This document shows positions 41,722 to 50,509 of a DNA stretch of 64,000 nucleotides, in pieces (position 1 is the stretch's first letter; each line of letters begins with the position of its first letter). Under the pieces are notes generated by a model. The model had not been told where the DNA came from and searched no databases. It saw nothing but the letters and a program-made list of their open reading frames with translations. The translations under genes were made by a program, and so were the position numbers. Source of the DNA: Citrobacter sp. Marseille-Q6884 (GTDB lineage: Bacteria; Pseudomonadota; Gammaproteobacteria; Enterobacterales; Enterobacteriaceae). Where the stretch lies: assembly GCF_945906775.1 (NCBI RefSeq), contig NZ_CAMDRE010000001.1, positions 1,736,001 to 1,800,000 of the forward strand, read 5' to 3'.

Positions 41722-42501
41722 ATGACCGATTTAACAGCAAGCAGCCTGCGTGCACTGAAACTGATGGACCTGACCACCCTGAATGACGACGACACCAATG
41801 AAAAAGTGATCGCGCTGTGTCATCAGGCGAAGACGCCGGTTGGCAACACGGCTGCAATATGCATCTATCCGCGTTTCATTCCGATTGCGCGTAAAACGCT
41901 GAAAGAGCAGGGTACGCCGGACATCCGTATTGCAACGGTAACTAACTTCCCACACGGTAATGACGACATCGAGATTGCGCTGGCCGAGACCCGCGCGGCA
42001 ATCGCCTACGGTGCGGATGAAGTTGACGTGGTATTCCCATACCGTGCGCTGATCGCGGGTAACGAGCAGATTGGCTTCGATCTGGTTAAAGCCTGCAAAG
42101 ACGCCTGTGCTGCGGCAAACGTACTGCTGAAAGTCATTATCGAAACCGGCGAACTGAAAGAAGAAGCGTTGATTCGCAAAGCGTCTGAAATCTCAATTAA
42201 AGCGGGTGCTGATTTCATCAAAACCTCTACCGGTAAAGTACCGGTCAATGCGACGCCGGAAAGCGCACGTATCATGATGGAAGTGATCCGCGATATGGGC
42301 GTTTCTAAAACGGTTGGTTTCAAACCGGCTGGCGGCGTGCGTACCGCAGAAGATGCTCAGCAGTTCCTGGCCATTGCGGATGAACTGTTCGGCGCTGACT
42401 GGGCGGATTCCCGTCACTATCGCTTTGGCGCATCCAGCCTGCTGGCGAGCCTGTTGAAAGCGCTGGGTCACGGCGACGGTAAGAGCGCAAGCAGCTACTA
42501 A
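41722..42501 (+). CDS. deoC: DeoC, deoxyribose-phosphate aldolase
   Basis: 259 residues from the ATG at 41722 (MTDLTASSLRALKLMDLTTL). Class I aldolase features: VLLKVIIETGEL with the proton-relay Lys, and the Schiff-base Lys in FIKTSTGK. It splits deoxyribose-5-phosphate into acetaldehyde and glyceraldehyde-3-phosphate. It is first of the deoCABD operon and is controlled by DeoR, CytR and CRP at the sites upstream. Confidence 0.97.
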   Translation: MTDLTASSLRALKLMDLTTLNDDDTNEKVIALCHQAKTPVGNTAAICIYPRFIPIARKTLKEQGTPDIRIATVTNFPHGNDDIEIALAETRAAIAYGADEVDVVFPYRALIAGNEQIGFDLVKACKDACAAANVLLKVIIETGELKEEALIRKASEISIKAGADFIKTSTGKVPVNATPESARIMMEVIRDMGVSKTVGFKPAGGVRTAEDAQQFLAIADELFGADWADSRHYRFGASSLLASLLKALGHGDGKSASSY

Positions 42502-42510
42502 GGCTTGAAT

Positions 42511-42579
42511 TGTCGGATGGCGCTTTTGTCGCTATCCGACATGTATTCGGTGTGCCGGGAGCGCATTGCTTAGCCGGCC
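42511..42579. repeat. REP elements between deoC and deoA
   Basis: TGTCGGATGGCGC...GCTATCCGACA (42511-42541) is followed by a second unit GCCGGGAGCGC...TTAGCCGGC (about 42554-42579). Confidence 0.7.
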
Positions 42580-42597
42580 TACAATCGGGAGGTTACC

Positions 42598-43920
42598 TTG
42601 TTTCTCGCACAAGAAATTATTCGTAAAAAACGTGATGGTCATGCGCTGAGTGATGAAGAAATTCGTTTCTTTATCAACGGTATTCGCGACAACACCATCT
42701 CTGAAGGGCAAATCGCCGCCCTGGCGATGACCATTTTCTTCCACGATATGACAATGCCAGAGCGTGTCTCACTGACGATGGCAATGCGTGATTCAGGCAC
42801 CGTGCTGGACTGGAAAAGTTTGCAGCTGAACGGCCCGATTGTGGATAAACACTCTACCGGCGGCGTGGGTGATGTGACGTCATTGATGTTAGGCCCGATG
42901 GTCGCAGCATGCGGCGGCTATATTCCGATGATCTCCGGGCGTGGCCTGGGTCATACCGGCGGTACGCTGGATAAACTGGAAGCCATCCCGGGCTTTGACA
43001 TCTTCCCGGACGACGCGCGTTTCCGTGAAATTATTAAAGACGTGGGTGTAGCGATTATTGGACAAACCAGCTCGCTTGCACCGGCGGATAAACGTTTTTA
43101 TGCCACCCGTGATATTACCGCCACGGTGGATTCCATCCCGCTGATCACCGGCTCTATCCTGGCTAAAAAGCTGGCTGAAGGGCTGGATGCCCTGGTGATG
43201 GATGTGAAAGTAGGCAGCGGCGCCTTCATGCCGACCTATGAACTTTCTGAAGCCCTTGCTGAAGCGATTGTAGGGGTAGCGAATGGCGCAGGGGTTCGTA
43301 CCACGGCGTTGTTAACGGATATGAACCAGGTGCTGGCCTCCAGCGCCGGTAATGCGGTGGAAGTCCGCGAGGCCGTGCAGTTCCTGACCGGCGAGTACCG
43401 TAATCCGCGTCTGTTTGATGTCACTATGGCGCTGTGCGTGGAGATGCTGATCTCCGGCAAACTGGCGAAAGACGATGCTGAAGCCCGTGCGAAGCTGCAG
43501 GCGGTGCTGGATAACGGTAAAGCGGCAGACATCTTTGGTCGCATGGTTGCGGCGCAGAAAGGCCCGACCGATTTCGTTGAAAACTACGCGAAGTACCTGC
43601 CGACGGCAATGCTGAGCAAAGCGGTATATGCTGATACCGAAGGTTTTGTTAGCGCGATGGATACCCGTGTGCTGGGTATGGCTGTTGTTTCCATGGGCGG
43701 CGGTCGTCGTCAGGCATCTGACACGATTGATTACAGCGTCGGCTTTACCGATATGGCGCGTCTGGGTGACAGCGTAGACGGCCAGCGTCCTCTGGCAGTG
43801 ATCCACGCCAAAGACGAAGCCAGCTGGCAGGAAGCGGCGAAAGCGGTCAAAGCGGCAATTAAGCTTGACGATAAAGCGCCAGAAATTACACCGACAGTCT
43901 ATCGTCGTATTACCGAATAA
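42598..43920 (+). CDS. deoA: DeoA, thymidine phosphorylase
   Basis: 440 residues, TTG start at 42598 as in E. coli, with GGGAGG before it. The signature of thymidine/pyrimidine phosphorylases is present ([20 protein letters not shown]) along with the phosphate-binding KHSTGGVGD. It converts thymidine and phosphate to thymine and deoxyribose-1-phosphate, the substrate of DeoB. Second gene of the deo operon; an ERIC element separates it from deoB. Confidence 0.97.
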
Positions 43921-43960
43921 CTGTATACTGATCTGATCGCTTTTTTGCGGCGCAAGATAG

Positions 43961-44080
43961 ATGCCCTAAATAATTCGAGTTGTAGGAAGGCGACAAACGA
44001 GTGAATCCCCGGGAGCGTACATCAGTACGTGACTGGGGTATGAGTGAAGTTAACGCATCGACAACTTGAAGTATGACGGG
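43961..44080 (+). repeat. ERIC element between deoA and deoB
   Basis: Contains the ERIC hallmarks GAGTGAATCCCCGGGAGC and GTGACTGGGGTATGAGTG, with the central hairpin at 44007-44038 and outer arms TTCGAGTTGT / ACAACTTGAA. It is within the transcribed operon. Confidence 0.88.
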
Positions 44081-44094
44081 GAATGGAGAACAAG

Positions 44095-45318
44095 ATGAAA
44101 CGTGCATTTATTATGGTGCTGGACTCCTTTGGTATTGGTGCGACTGAAGATGCGGATCGCTTTGGCGACGTAGGTTCAGACACTATGGGACATATTGCAG
44201 AAGCCTGTGCGAAAGGCGAAGCTGACAATGGTCGCAAAGGTCCGCTGAATCTGCCTAACCTGACCCGTCTGGGCCTGGTGAAAGCTCACGAAGGTTCTAC
44301 CGGTAAAATTGCTGCTGGCATGGATGGCAATGCGGAAGTCGTGGGTGCCTATGCCTGGGCGCATGAACTCTCTTCCGGGAAAGACACGCCGTCTGGTCAC
44401 TGGGAAATCGCGGGTGTGCCGGTTCTGTTTGACTGGGGCTATTTCTCTGATCACGAAAACAGCTTCCCGCAAGAGCTGCTGGATAAGCTGGTAAAACGTG
44501 CCAACCTGCCGGGTTATCTCGGTAACTGCCACTCTTCCGGTACGGTAATTCTGGACCAGTTGGGCGAAGAACATATGAAAACCGGCAAGCCGATTTTCTA
44601 CACCTCCGCTGACTCCGTGTTCCAGATTGCTTGCCATGAAGAGACCTACGGTCTGGATAAACTCTACGAGCTGTGTGAAATCGCGCGCGAAGAGCTGACC
44701 GAAGGGGGCTACAACATTGGTCGCGTGATCGCGCGTCCGTTTATCGGCGATAAAGCCGGTAACTTCCAGCGTACCGGTAACCGTCACGATCTGGCCGTTG
44801 AACCGCCTGCGCCGACGGTACTGCAGAAACTGGTTGACGAGAAAAAAGGCCACGTTGTTTCCGTAGGTAAGATTGCGGACATTTACGCGAACTGCGGTAT
44901 CACTAAAAAAGTGAAAGCGACCGGCCTGGACGCACTCTTCGACGCTACCCTTAAAGAGATGAAAGAAGCGGGTGATGAGACCATCGTCTTCACTAACTTC
45001 GTTGACTTCGACTCTTCCTGGGGTCACCGTCGCGATATCGCCGGTTATGCCGCGGGTCTGGAGCTGTTCGACCGTCGCCTGCCTGAGCTGATGGAGCTGG
45101 TGGGTGAAGATGACATTCTGATCCTGACGGCTGACCACGGTTGCGACCCGAGCTGGACCGGTACCGATCACACCCGTGAACACATTCCGGTGCTGATCTA
45201 CGGCCCGAAAGTAAAACCAGGTTCACTGGGTCATCGTGAAACCTTCGCGGATATCGGTCAGACGCTGGCGAGCTACTTTGGTACGTCGCCGATGGACTAC
45301 GGTAAAAACATGCTGTAA
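44095..45318 (+). CDS. deoB: DeoB, phosphopentomutase
   Basis: 407 residues from the ATG at 44095, with TGGAGAA before it. Alkaline phosphatase-superfamily metal ligands: VLDSFGIGA at the N-terminus, TPSGHWE with the phosphorylated Thr, and LTADHGCDPSW / TDHTREHIPV at the C-terminus. It interconverts (deoxy)ribose-1- and -5-phosphate, linking DeoA/DeoD to DeoC. It is flanked on both sides by ERIC elements. An internal promoter deoP3 for deoB-deoD is known in E. coli; I see no obvious equivalent. Confidence 0.97.
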   Translation: MKRAFIMVLDSFGIGATEDADRFGDVGSDTMGHIAEACAKGEADNGRKGPLNLPNLTRLGLVKAHEGSTGKIAAGMDGNAEVVGAYAWAHELSSGKDTPSGHWEIAGVPVLFDWGYFSDHENSFPQELLDKLVKRANLPGYLGNCHSSGTVILDQLGEEHMKTGKPIFYTSADSVFQIACHEETYGLDKLYELCEIAREELTEGGYNIGRVIARPFIGDKAGNFQRTGNRHDLAVEPPAPTVLQKLVDEKKGHVVSVGKIADIYANCGITKKVKATGLDALFDATLKEMKEAGDETIVFTNFVDFDSSWGHRRDIAGYAAGLELFDRRLPELMELVGEDDILILTADHGCDPSWTGTDHTREHIPVLIYGPKVKPGSLGHRETFADIGQTLASYFGTSPMDYGKNML

Positions 45319-45328
45319 TGCCCGTTGT

Positions 45329-45442
45329 TTTTCGCGCTGTAGATGCGTTGACTTCATTCGCTCACCCCGGTCACATAGTTAATCTATGCTCCCGGGGATT
45401 CACGAATTCGTCGCCTTCCTACAACGCGAAATCCTTAGGGTA
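45329..45442 (-). repeat. ERIC element between deoB and deoD (opposite orientation)
   Basis: Read on the minus strand it has GTGAATCCCCGGGAGC and GTGACCGGGGTGAGCG, with the central hairpin at 45365-45397. Outer arms are TTTCGCGCTGT / ACAACGCGAAA. Confidence 0.88.
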
Positions 45443-45471
45443 TTCGTCTCAATTTTAATTAAGGATAATTT

Positions 45472-46191
45472 ATGGCAACTCCACATATTAATGCAGAAAT
45501 GGGTGATTTCGCTGACGTCGTATTGATGCCGGGCGACCCGCTGCGTGCCAAGCACATTGCTGAAACTTTCCTCGAAGACGTACGTGAAGTGAACAACGTT
45601 CGCGGCATGTTAGGTTTTACCGGTACTTACAAAGGCCGCAAAATCTCTGTGATGGGTCACGGCATGGGTATCCCGTCCTGCTCCATCTATACCAAAGAGC
45701 TGATCACCGATTTTGGCGTGAAGAAAATCATTCGCGTGGGTTCCTGCGGCGCAGTCCGTATGGACGTCAAACTGCGTGACGTGGTTATCGGTATGGGTGC
45801 ATGCACCGACTCCAAAGTTAACCGCATCCGCTTTAAAGATCATGACTTCGCTGCGATTGCTGACTTCGACATGGTGCGTAACGCGGTTGATGCTGCAAAA
45901 GCACTGGGTGTAGACGCGCGTGTTGGCAACCTGTTCTCCGCCGATCTGTTCTACTCCCCGGACGGTGAAATGTTCGACGTGATGGAAAAATACGGCGTGC
46001 TGGGCGTGGAAATGGAAGCGGCCGGTATCTACGGCGTTGCGGCTGAGTTTGGTGCAAAAGCGCTGACTATCTGTACCGTATCCGACCATATCCGTACGCA
46101 TGAACAAACCTCTGCCGCTGAACGTCAAACGACCTTCAACGACATGATCAAAATCGCACTGGAATCTGTTCTGCTGGGCGATAAAGAGTAA
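45472..46191 (+). CDS. deoD: DeoD, purine nucleoside phosphorylase
   Basis: 239 residues. The NP-I family signature is in GHGMGIPSCSIYTKEL; RVGSCGAVRMDVKLRDVVIG binds phosphate, and VEMEAAGIYGVA plus CTVSDHI hold the nucleoside-binding Glu and the catalytic Asp. It phosphorolyses purine (deoxy)nucleosides. AAGGATAATTT precedes the ATG. Last gene of the deo operon. Confidence 0.97.
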   Translation: MATPHINAEMGDFADVVLMPGDPLRAKHIAETFLEDVREVNNVRGMLGFTGTYKGRKISVMGHGMGIPSCSIYTKELITDFGVKKIIRVGSCGAVRMDVKLRDVVIGMGACTDSKVNRIRFKDHDFAAIADFDMVRNAVDAAKALGVDARVGNLFSADLFYSPDGEMFDVMEKYGVLGVEMEAAGIYGVAAEFGAKALTICTVSDHIRTHEQTSAAERQTTFNDMIKIALESVLLGDKE

Positions 46192-46203
46192 GTGTTGTGA
46201 TAT

Positions 46204-46229
46204 GCCCGGTGGCGCTGCGCTTACCGGGC
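46204..46229. repeat. REP element after deoD
   Basis: GCCCGGTGGCGCTGCGCTTACCGGGC, between the convergent deoD and lplA genes. Confidence 0.7.
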
Positions 46230-46252
46230 TACAATTCTCCTCGTTGGCTGGA

Positions 46253-47269
46253 TCACCTTACTGCTCTGGCGATCCATGCCGACAGTTCCCGCAGCTCTTT
46301 TTCTTGCTCAGGGAAATCGATCCGCAACGCTTCACACGCCTGCGCCAGCTTATCCGCACGATACAAACATCCTTGCAGACGCACTGCCAGCGCTTCTAAC
46401 GGCGCGGGGTTGAGGCTATCGGTAAAGACCTGCGCGCGCGTGATATGGCCTTTTTCGACATCGAAATGCAATTCGACGCCGCCCCAGGTGAAGCGCTCGT
46501 CCAGCAGATGCGAAAAGGCGGGGGCCTGACCAAAGTTCCACTCCCAGCTGCTCTGGCGGGCAAAGGTTTCGGCAAAATTCGGCAGATCTGGTGTTTTATC
46601 GGGGGAAATGATTTCCGCTTCTACGCGTTCGCCGTAATGTGCAAAAAAGGCGTCGGTAATGGCTTTGCATACGGCTTCATGCGTTACCCCCGGCAGCAGT
46701 TCGATCAGGTTTGCTACCCGTGAACGAACAGAGGTAATTCCTTTGGCCTCAAGCTTCTTCTTATCAGGATTTAGATAATTTGCCAGGCGGCTGAGATCGG
46801 CATTGAGCAACAGCGTTCCGTGGTGGAATCCGCGGTCTTTAGTTTCACGATACGCGGAGCCAGAGACTTTACGATCACCTTCGGGTGTTTTGACAACCAG
46901 ATCGTTACGTCCTGAAGCATCGGCCTCGACGCCCAGTGTATTTAACGCATTGAGTACGATAGCGGTGGAGATGGTTTTGTCATATTCCGGTTTGCCGGCC
47001 ATAAAGGTAAAGCAGGTATTGCCTAAGTCATGGAACACCGCGCCGCCGCCGCTGCTACGACGCGCCAGCCGAACGTTATCTTCTTCCATGCGCCGGGTAT
47101 TGCACTCTTTCCATGGATTTTGCGCCCGGCCAATGACTACCGTGTCGGCATTGCGCCATAAAAACAGAACGCGCTGCGTGGCGGGCATCTGGCGAAAAAT
47201 GCACTCTTCGACCGCGAGGTTAAACCACGGATCGTAAGAGTCTGAGATAAGCAGGCGTAGTGTGGTCAT
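46253..47269 (-). CDS. lplA: LplA, lipoate-protein ligase A
   Basis: 338 residues. The N-terminal catalytic domain has the RRSSGGGAVFHDLGN lipoate-binding loop and KVSGSAYRE with the adenylate-binding Lys; the small C-terminal domain follows from about residue 250. It activates free lipoate with ATP and attaches it to E2 and H proteins. It is 27 bases downstream of ytjB. Confidence 0.96.
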   Translation of the reverse strand: MTTLRLLISDSYDPWFNLAVEECIFRQMPATQRVLFLWRNADTVVIGRAQNPWKECNTRRMEEDNVRLARRSSGGGAVFHDLGNTCFTFMAGKPEYDKTISTAIVLNALNTLGVEADASGRNDLVVKTPEGDRKVSGSAYRETKDRGFHHGTLLLNADLSRLANYLNPDKKKLEAKGITSVRSRVANLIELLPGVTHEAVCKAITDAFFAHYGERVEAEIISPDKTPDLPNFAETFARQSSWEWNFGQAPAFSHLLDERFTWGGVELHFDVEKGHITRAQVFTDSLNPAPLEALAVRLQGCLYRADKLAQACEALRIDFPEQEKELRELSAWIARAVR

Positions 47270-47296
47270 GGTTGATTTCCCTTTATCTTACTGTTT

Positions 47297-47938
47297 TTAC
47301 TCTTTCTTCTCGCTGTCTTCTTCCTGCACCGGCTTGTTGGCGGTCAGCAGGAACGGCGATTGTTGCCAGCGGGTGCGTTTGCCCTGCAATAACGTGCGGG
47401 TCAGTACGACGCCAATCGCCAGTGACAGGAGCAGCATCAGGCGTAAAATGTTGGTGGTGTTATCCACCTGTTTTGCTTCGGTGGCGAGGGTGTGGGTATC
47501 AAGCGTCAGGCGCAAATAGCCCAGCGGCCCATTTTTCCCCTGAATGGGCTCGACAATTTGCTGATTAAAATAGCCTCCGGCTTTTTTACCGTCCAGCGCC
47601 AGGCGGTCACGCACATTCACGCTTTCACCTGTACGGGTAATCAGATCGCCCTGCTCATCGTAGACACCGGCATCCAGAATGCGGCTGCTTTCCGTTAACT
47701 GCATGAGTACCGCTTTGATGCGTTTCTCATCCGGCGTTTCAGTTCGCATCAACGGGGCGACGTTGATTGCGACCTGGCGGGCCAGCGTACGGGCCAGCTC
47801 CTCCAGTTGCGGATTGCGCTTCTGTTGATGGCTTTGACTAAACCAGGATGCGCCTTGCATGAGGGCGACAAGCAGCGCGAGACAGGACAATACAATCACT
47901 GCACGATGAAGTCGGAATTTCAGTTTTGCGCGAGCCAT
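47297..47938 (-). CDS. ytjB: YtjB (Smp), membrane protein
   Basis: 213 residues with two membrane helices (about 12-32 and 160-180) enclosing a periplasmic AhpA/DUF-type sensor-like domain (ILDAGVYDEQGDLITRTGESVNVRD). The name Smp reflects its position opposite serB. Function unknown. It is divergent from serB with about 115 bases between, and upstream of lplA in the same unit. Confidence 0.9.
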   Translation of the reverse strand: MARAKLKFRLHRAVIVLSCLALLVALMQGASWFSQSHQQKRNPQLEELARTLARQVAINVAPLMRTETPDEKRIKAVLMQLTESSRILDAGVYDEQGDLITRTGESVNVRDRLALDGKKAGGYFNQQIVEPIQGKNGPLGYLRLTLDTHTLATEAKQVDNTTNILRLMLLLSLAIGVVLTRTLLQGKRTRWQQSPFLLTANKPVQEEDSEKKE

Positions 47939-48052
47939 ATTCCACCTGCTGAAAATTTGAGGCTTAATGTTGCCAGAAGCGCTGGTTACAAGGTAGCCTC
48001 ATGCGTTATTTTCCCTGGATGATTCCGACCCGAACGATTTACAGGAGCTTTA

Positions 48053-49021
48053 ATGCCTAACATTACCTGGTGCGATCTACCTGAAGATGTCTCTCTGTGG
48101 CCAGGTCTGCCCCTCTCTTTAAGCGGCGATGAAGTGATGCCGCTGGATTACCACGCGGGCCGGAGTGGCTGGCTGCTGTATGGTCGTGGGCTGGATAAAC
48201 AACGTTTAACGCAATATCAGAGCAAACTGGGCGCGGCGATGGTGATCGTAGCGGCCTGGTGTGTCGAGGATTATCAGGTGATTCGCCTGGCGGGGTCGTT
48301 AACACCGCGGGCAGCGAAACTGGCGCATGATGCCAAACTGGATGTTGCGCCACTGGGTAAAATTCCGCATCTACGTACGCCGGGTTTGCTGGTGATGGAT
48401 ATGGACTCTACGGCTATCCAGATAGAGTGTATTGATGAGATTGCTAAGCTGGCCGGAACCGGCGAGATGGTGGCGGAAGTAACAGAACGCGCCATGCGCG
48501 GCGAGCTGGATTTTACCGCCAGTCTGCGTAGCCGTGTCGCGACCCTCAAGGGCGCGGATGCCAATATTCTGCTCCAGGTGCGCGAAAAATTACCGCTGAT
48601 GCCTGGTCTGACTCAATTGGTACTGAAGCTTGAAACGCTGGGTTGGAAAGTGGCGATCGCCTCCGGCGGTTTTACCTTCTTTGCTGAATATCTGCGTGAA
48701 AAACTGCGATTGACTGCCGTGGTTGCCAATGAGCTGGAAATCATGGACGGCAAATTTACCGGCAACGTGATTGGCGACATTGTCGATGCCCAGTATAAAG
48801 CCGATACCTTAACCCGGCTGGCGCAGGAATATGAAATCCCGATGGCACAAACGGTCGCCATTGGCGATGGTGCCAACGATCTGCCGATGATCAAAACGGC
48901 AGGGCTGGGCATTGCGTACCATGCGAAGCCAAAAGTGAATGAAAAGACGGAGATTACTATCCGTCACGCTGACCTGATGGGGGTGTTCTGCATTCTCTCT
49001 GGCAGCATGAATCAAAAATAA
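48053..49021 (+). CDS. serB: SerB, phosphoserine phosphatase
   Basis: 322 residues. HAD motifs: DMDSTAIQIECIDE (catalytic Asp pair, about residue 117), the Ser/Thr of VAIASGGFTFF, and GDGANDLPMIKTAGLG. The N-terminal 100 residues form the ACT-like part present in enterobacterial SerB. It performs the last step of serine synthesis. AGGAGC precedes the ATG. It heads serB-radA-nadR. Confidence 0.96.
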   Translation: MPNITWCDLPEDVSLWPGLPLSLSGDEVMPLDYHAGRSGWLLYGRGLDKQRLTQYQSKLGAAMVIVAAWCVEDYQVIRLAGSLTPRAAKLAHDAKLDVAPLGKIPHLRTPGLLVMDMDSTAIQIECIDEIAKLAGTGEMVAEVTERAMRGELDFTASLRSRVATLKGADANILLQVREKLPLMPGLTQLVLKLETLGWKVAIASGGFTFFAEYLREKLRLTAVVANELEIMDGKFTGNVIGDIVDAQYKADTLTRLAQEYEIPMAQTVAIGDGANDLPMIKTAGLGIAYHAKPKVNEKTEITIRHADLMGVFCILSGSMNQK

Positions 49022-49032
49022 AGAGGTAAAAC

Positions 49033-50415
49033 GTGGCAAAAGCTCCTAAGCGCGCCTTTGTTTGTAACGAATGCGGGGCCGATTATCCGCGCTGGCAGGG
49101 GCAATGTAGCGCCTGTCAGGCCTGGAATACCATTACCGAGGTGCGTCTGGCGGCATCGCCAACGGTGGCGCGTAACGAGCGGCTCAGTGGTTATGCCGGG
49201 AATGCGGGCGTGGCGAAGGTTCAGAAACTGTCTGACATCAGCCTTGAGGAATTGCCGCGTTTTTCTACCGGTTTTAAAGAGTTTGACCGCGTGTTGGGCG
49301 GCGGTGTGGTGCCCGGCAGCGCCATTCTGATCGGGGGGAACCCTGGTGCGGGGAAATCAACCTTACTGCTGCAAACACTGTGCAAGCTTGCCGAGCAGAT
49401 GAAGACCCTGTACGTCACGGGTGAAGAATCCCTGCAGCAGGTCGCGATGCGTGCGCATCGACTCGGCCTGCCGACAGCGAACCTGAACATGCTGTCGGAA
49501 ACCAGCATCGAGCAAATCTGCCTGATTGCGGAAGAAGAACAGCCTAAGCTGATGGTTATCGACTCCATTCAGGTGATGCATATGGCGGACATTCAGTCTT
49601 CGCCAGGCAGCGTGGCTCAGGTCCGTGAAACTGCGGCTTATCTGACGCGCTTTGCCAAAACGCGCGGTGTGGCGATTGTAATGGTCGGTCACGTCACCAA
49701 AGACGGTTCACTCGCGGGGCCGAAGGTGCTGGAGCACTGTATTGACTGCTCGGTGCTGCTCGACGGTGATGCCGATTCCCGTTTTCGTACCCTGCGTAGC
49801 CATAAAAACCGCTTTGGTGCGGTGAATGAGCTTGGCGTCTTCGCGATGACCGAGCAGGGGCTGCGCGAAGTCAGCAACCCTTCTGCCATCTTTTTAAGTC
49901 GTGGTGATGAAGTCACTTCCGGCAGTTCGGTGATGGTGGTCTGGGAAGGGACGCGTCCGTTGCTGGTGGAGATCCAGGCGCTGGTCGATCACTCCATGAT
50001 GTCCAACCCACGCCGCGTGGCTGTTGGGCTGGAACAAAACCGTCTGGCGATTCTGCTGGCGGTGCTGCACCGTCATGGTGGTTTGCAGATGGCGGATCAG
50101 GACGTTTTCGTCAACGTGGTGGGTGGCGTAAAAGTTACTGAAACCAGCGCAGACCTGGCGCTGCTGCTGGCAATGGTTTCCAGCCTTCGTGACCGTCCGC
50201 TGCCGCAGGATTTAGTCGTCTTTGGTGAAGTGGGGCTGGCGGGTGAAATTCGTCCTGTTCCCAGCGGTCAGGAGCGTATTTCGGAAGCCGCGAAGCACGG
50301 TTTTCGTCGGGCGATAGTGCCCGCCGCTAACGTACCGAAGAAAGTGCCGGAAGGGATGCAGATCTTTGGTGTTAAAAAACTTTCTGACGCACTGAGTGTC
50401 TTTGACGACTTATAA
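49033..50415 (+). CDS. radA: RadA (Sms), DNA repair branch-migration ATPase
   Basis: 460 residues, GTG start at 49033 with AAGAGG before it. In order: a zinc finger with Cys11, 14, 25 and 28 (CNECG...CSAC), a RecA-like ATPase with Walker A GGNPGAGKST, the RadA-specific KNRFG motif (SHKNRFGAVNE), and a Lon-like domain with a non-proteolytic C-terminus. It processes recombination intermediates by driving branch migration. It is 11 bases after serB. Confidence 0.97.
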   Translation: MAKAPKRAFVCNECGADYPRWQGQCSACQAWNTITEVRLAASPTVARNERLSGYAGNAGVAKVQKLSDISLEELPRFSTGFKEFDRVLGGGVVPGSAILIGGNPGAGKSTLLLQTLCKLAEQMKTLYVTGEESLQQVAMRAHRLGLPTANLNMLSETSIEQICLIAEEEQPKLMVIDSIQVMHMADIQSSPGSVAQVRETAAYLTRFAKTRGVAIVMVGHVTKDGSLAGPKVLEHCIDCSVLLDGDADSRFRTLRSHKNRFGAVNELGVFAMTEQGLREVSNPSAIFLSRGDEVTSGSSVMVVWEGTRPLLVEIQALVDHSMMSNPRRVAVGLEQNRLAILLAVLHRHGGLQMADQDVFVNVVGGVKVTETSADLALLLAMVSSLRDRPLPQDLVVFGEVGLAGEIRPVPSGQERISEAAKHGFRRAIVPAANVPKKVPEGMQIFGVKKLSDALSVFDDL

Positions 50416-50455
50416 TTAACTACCCGTCGTCTTTTCGGCGACAGGGCGGTGAAGT

Positions 50456-50483
50456 GCCGGATGGCGGCGATGCCTTATCCGGC
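50456..50483. repeat. REP element between radA and nadR
   Basis: GCCGGATGGCGGCGATGCC runs to TTATCCGGC as an imperfect palindrome. Confidence 0.75.
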
Positions 50484-50509
50484 CTGTGTTTTTTCAGCAG
50501 GAGGCTCTT

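Noticed and set aside
44176..45183. 335-codon minus-strand frame opposite deoB
   Set aside because: Shadow of the well-identified deoB gene, with no family features.
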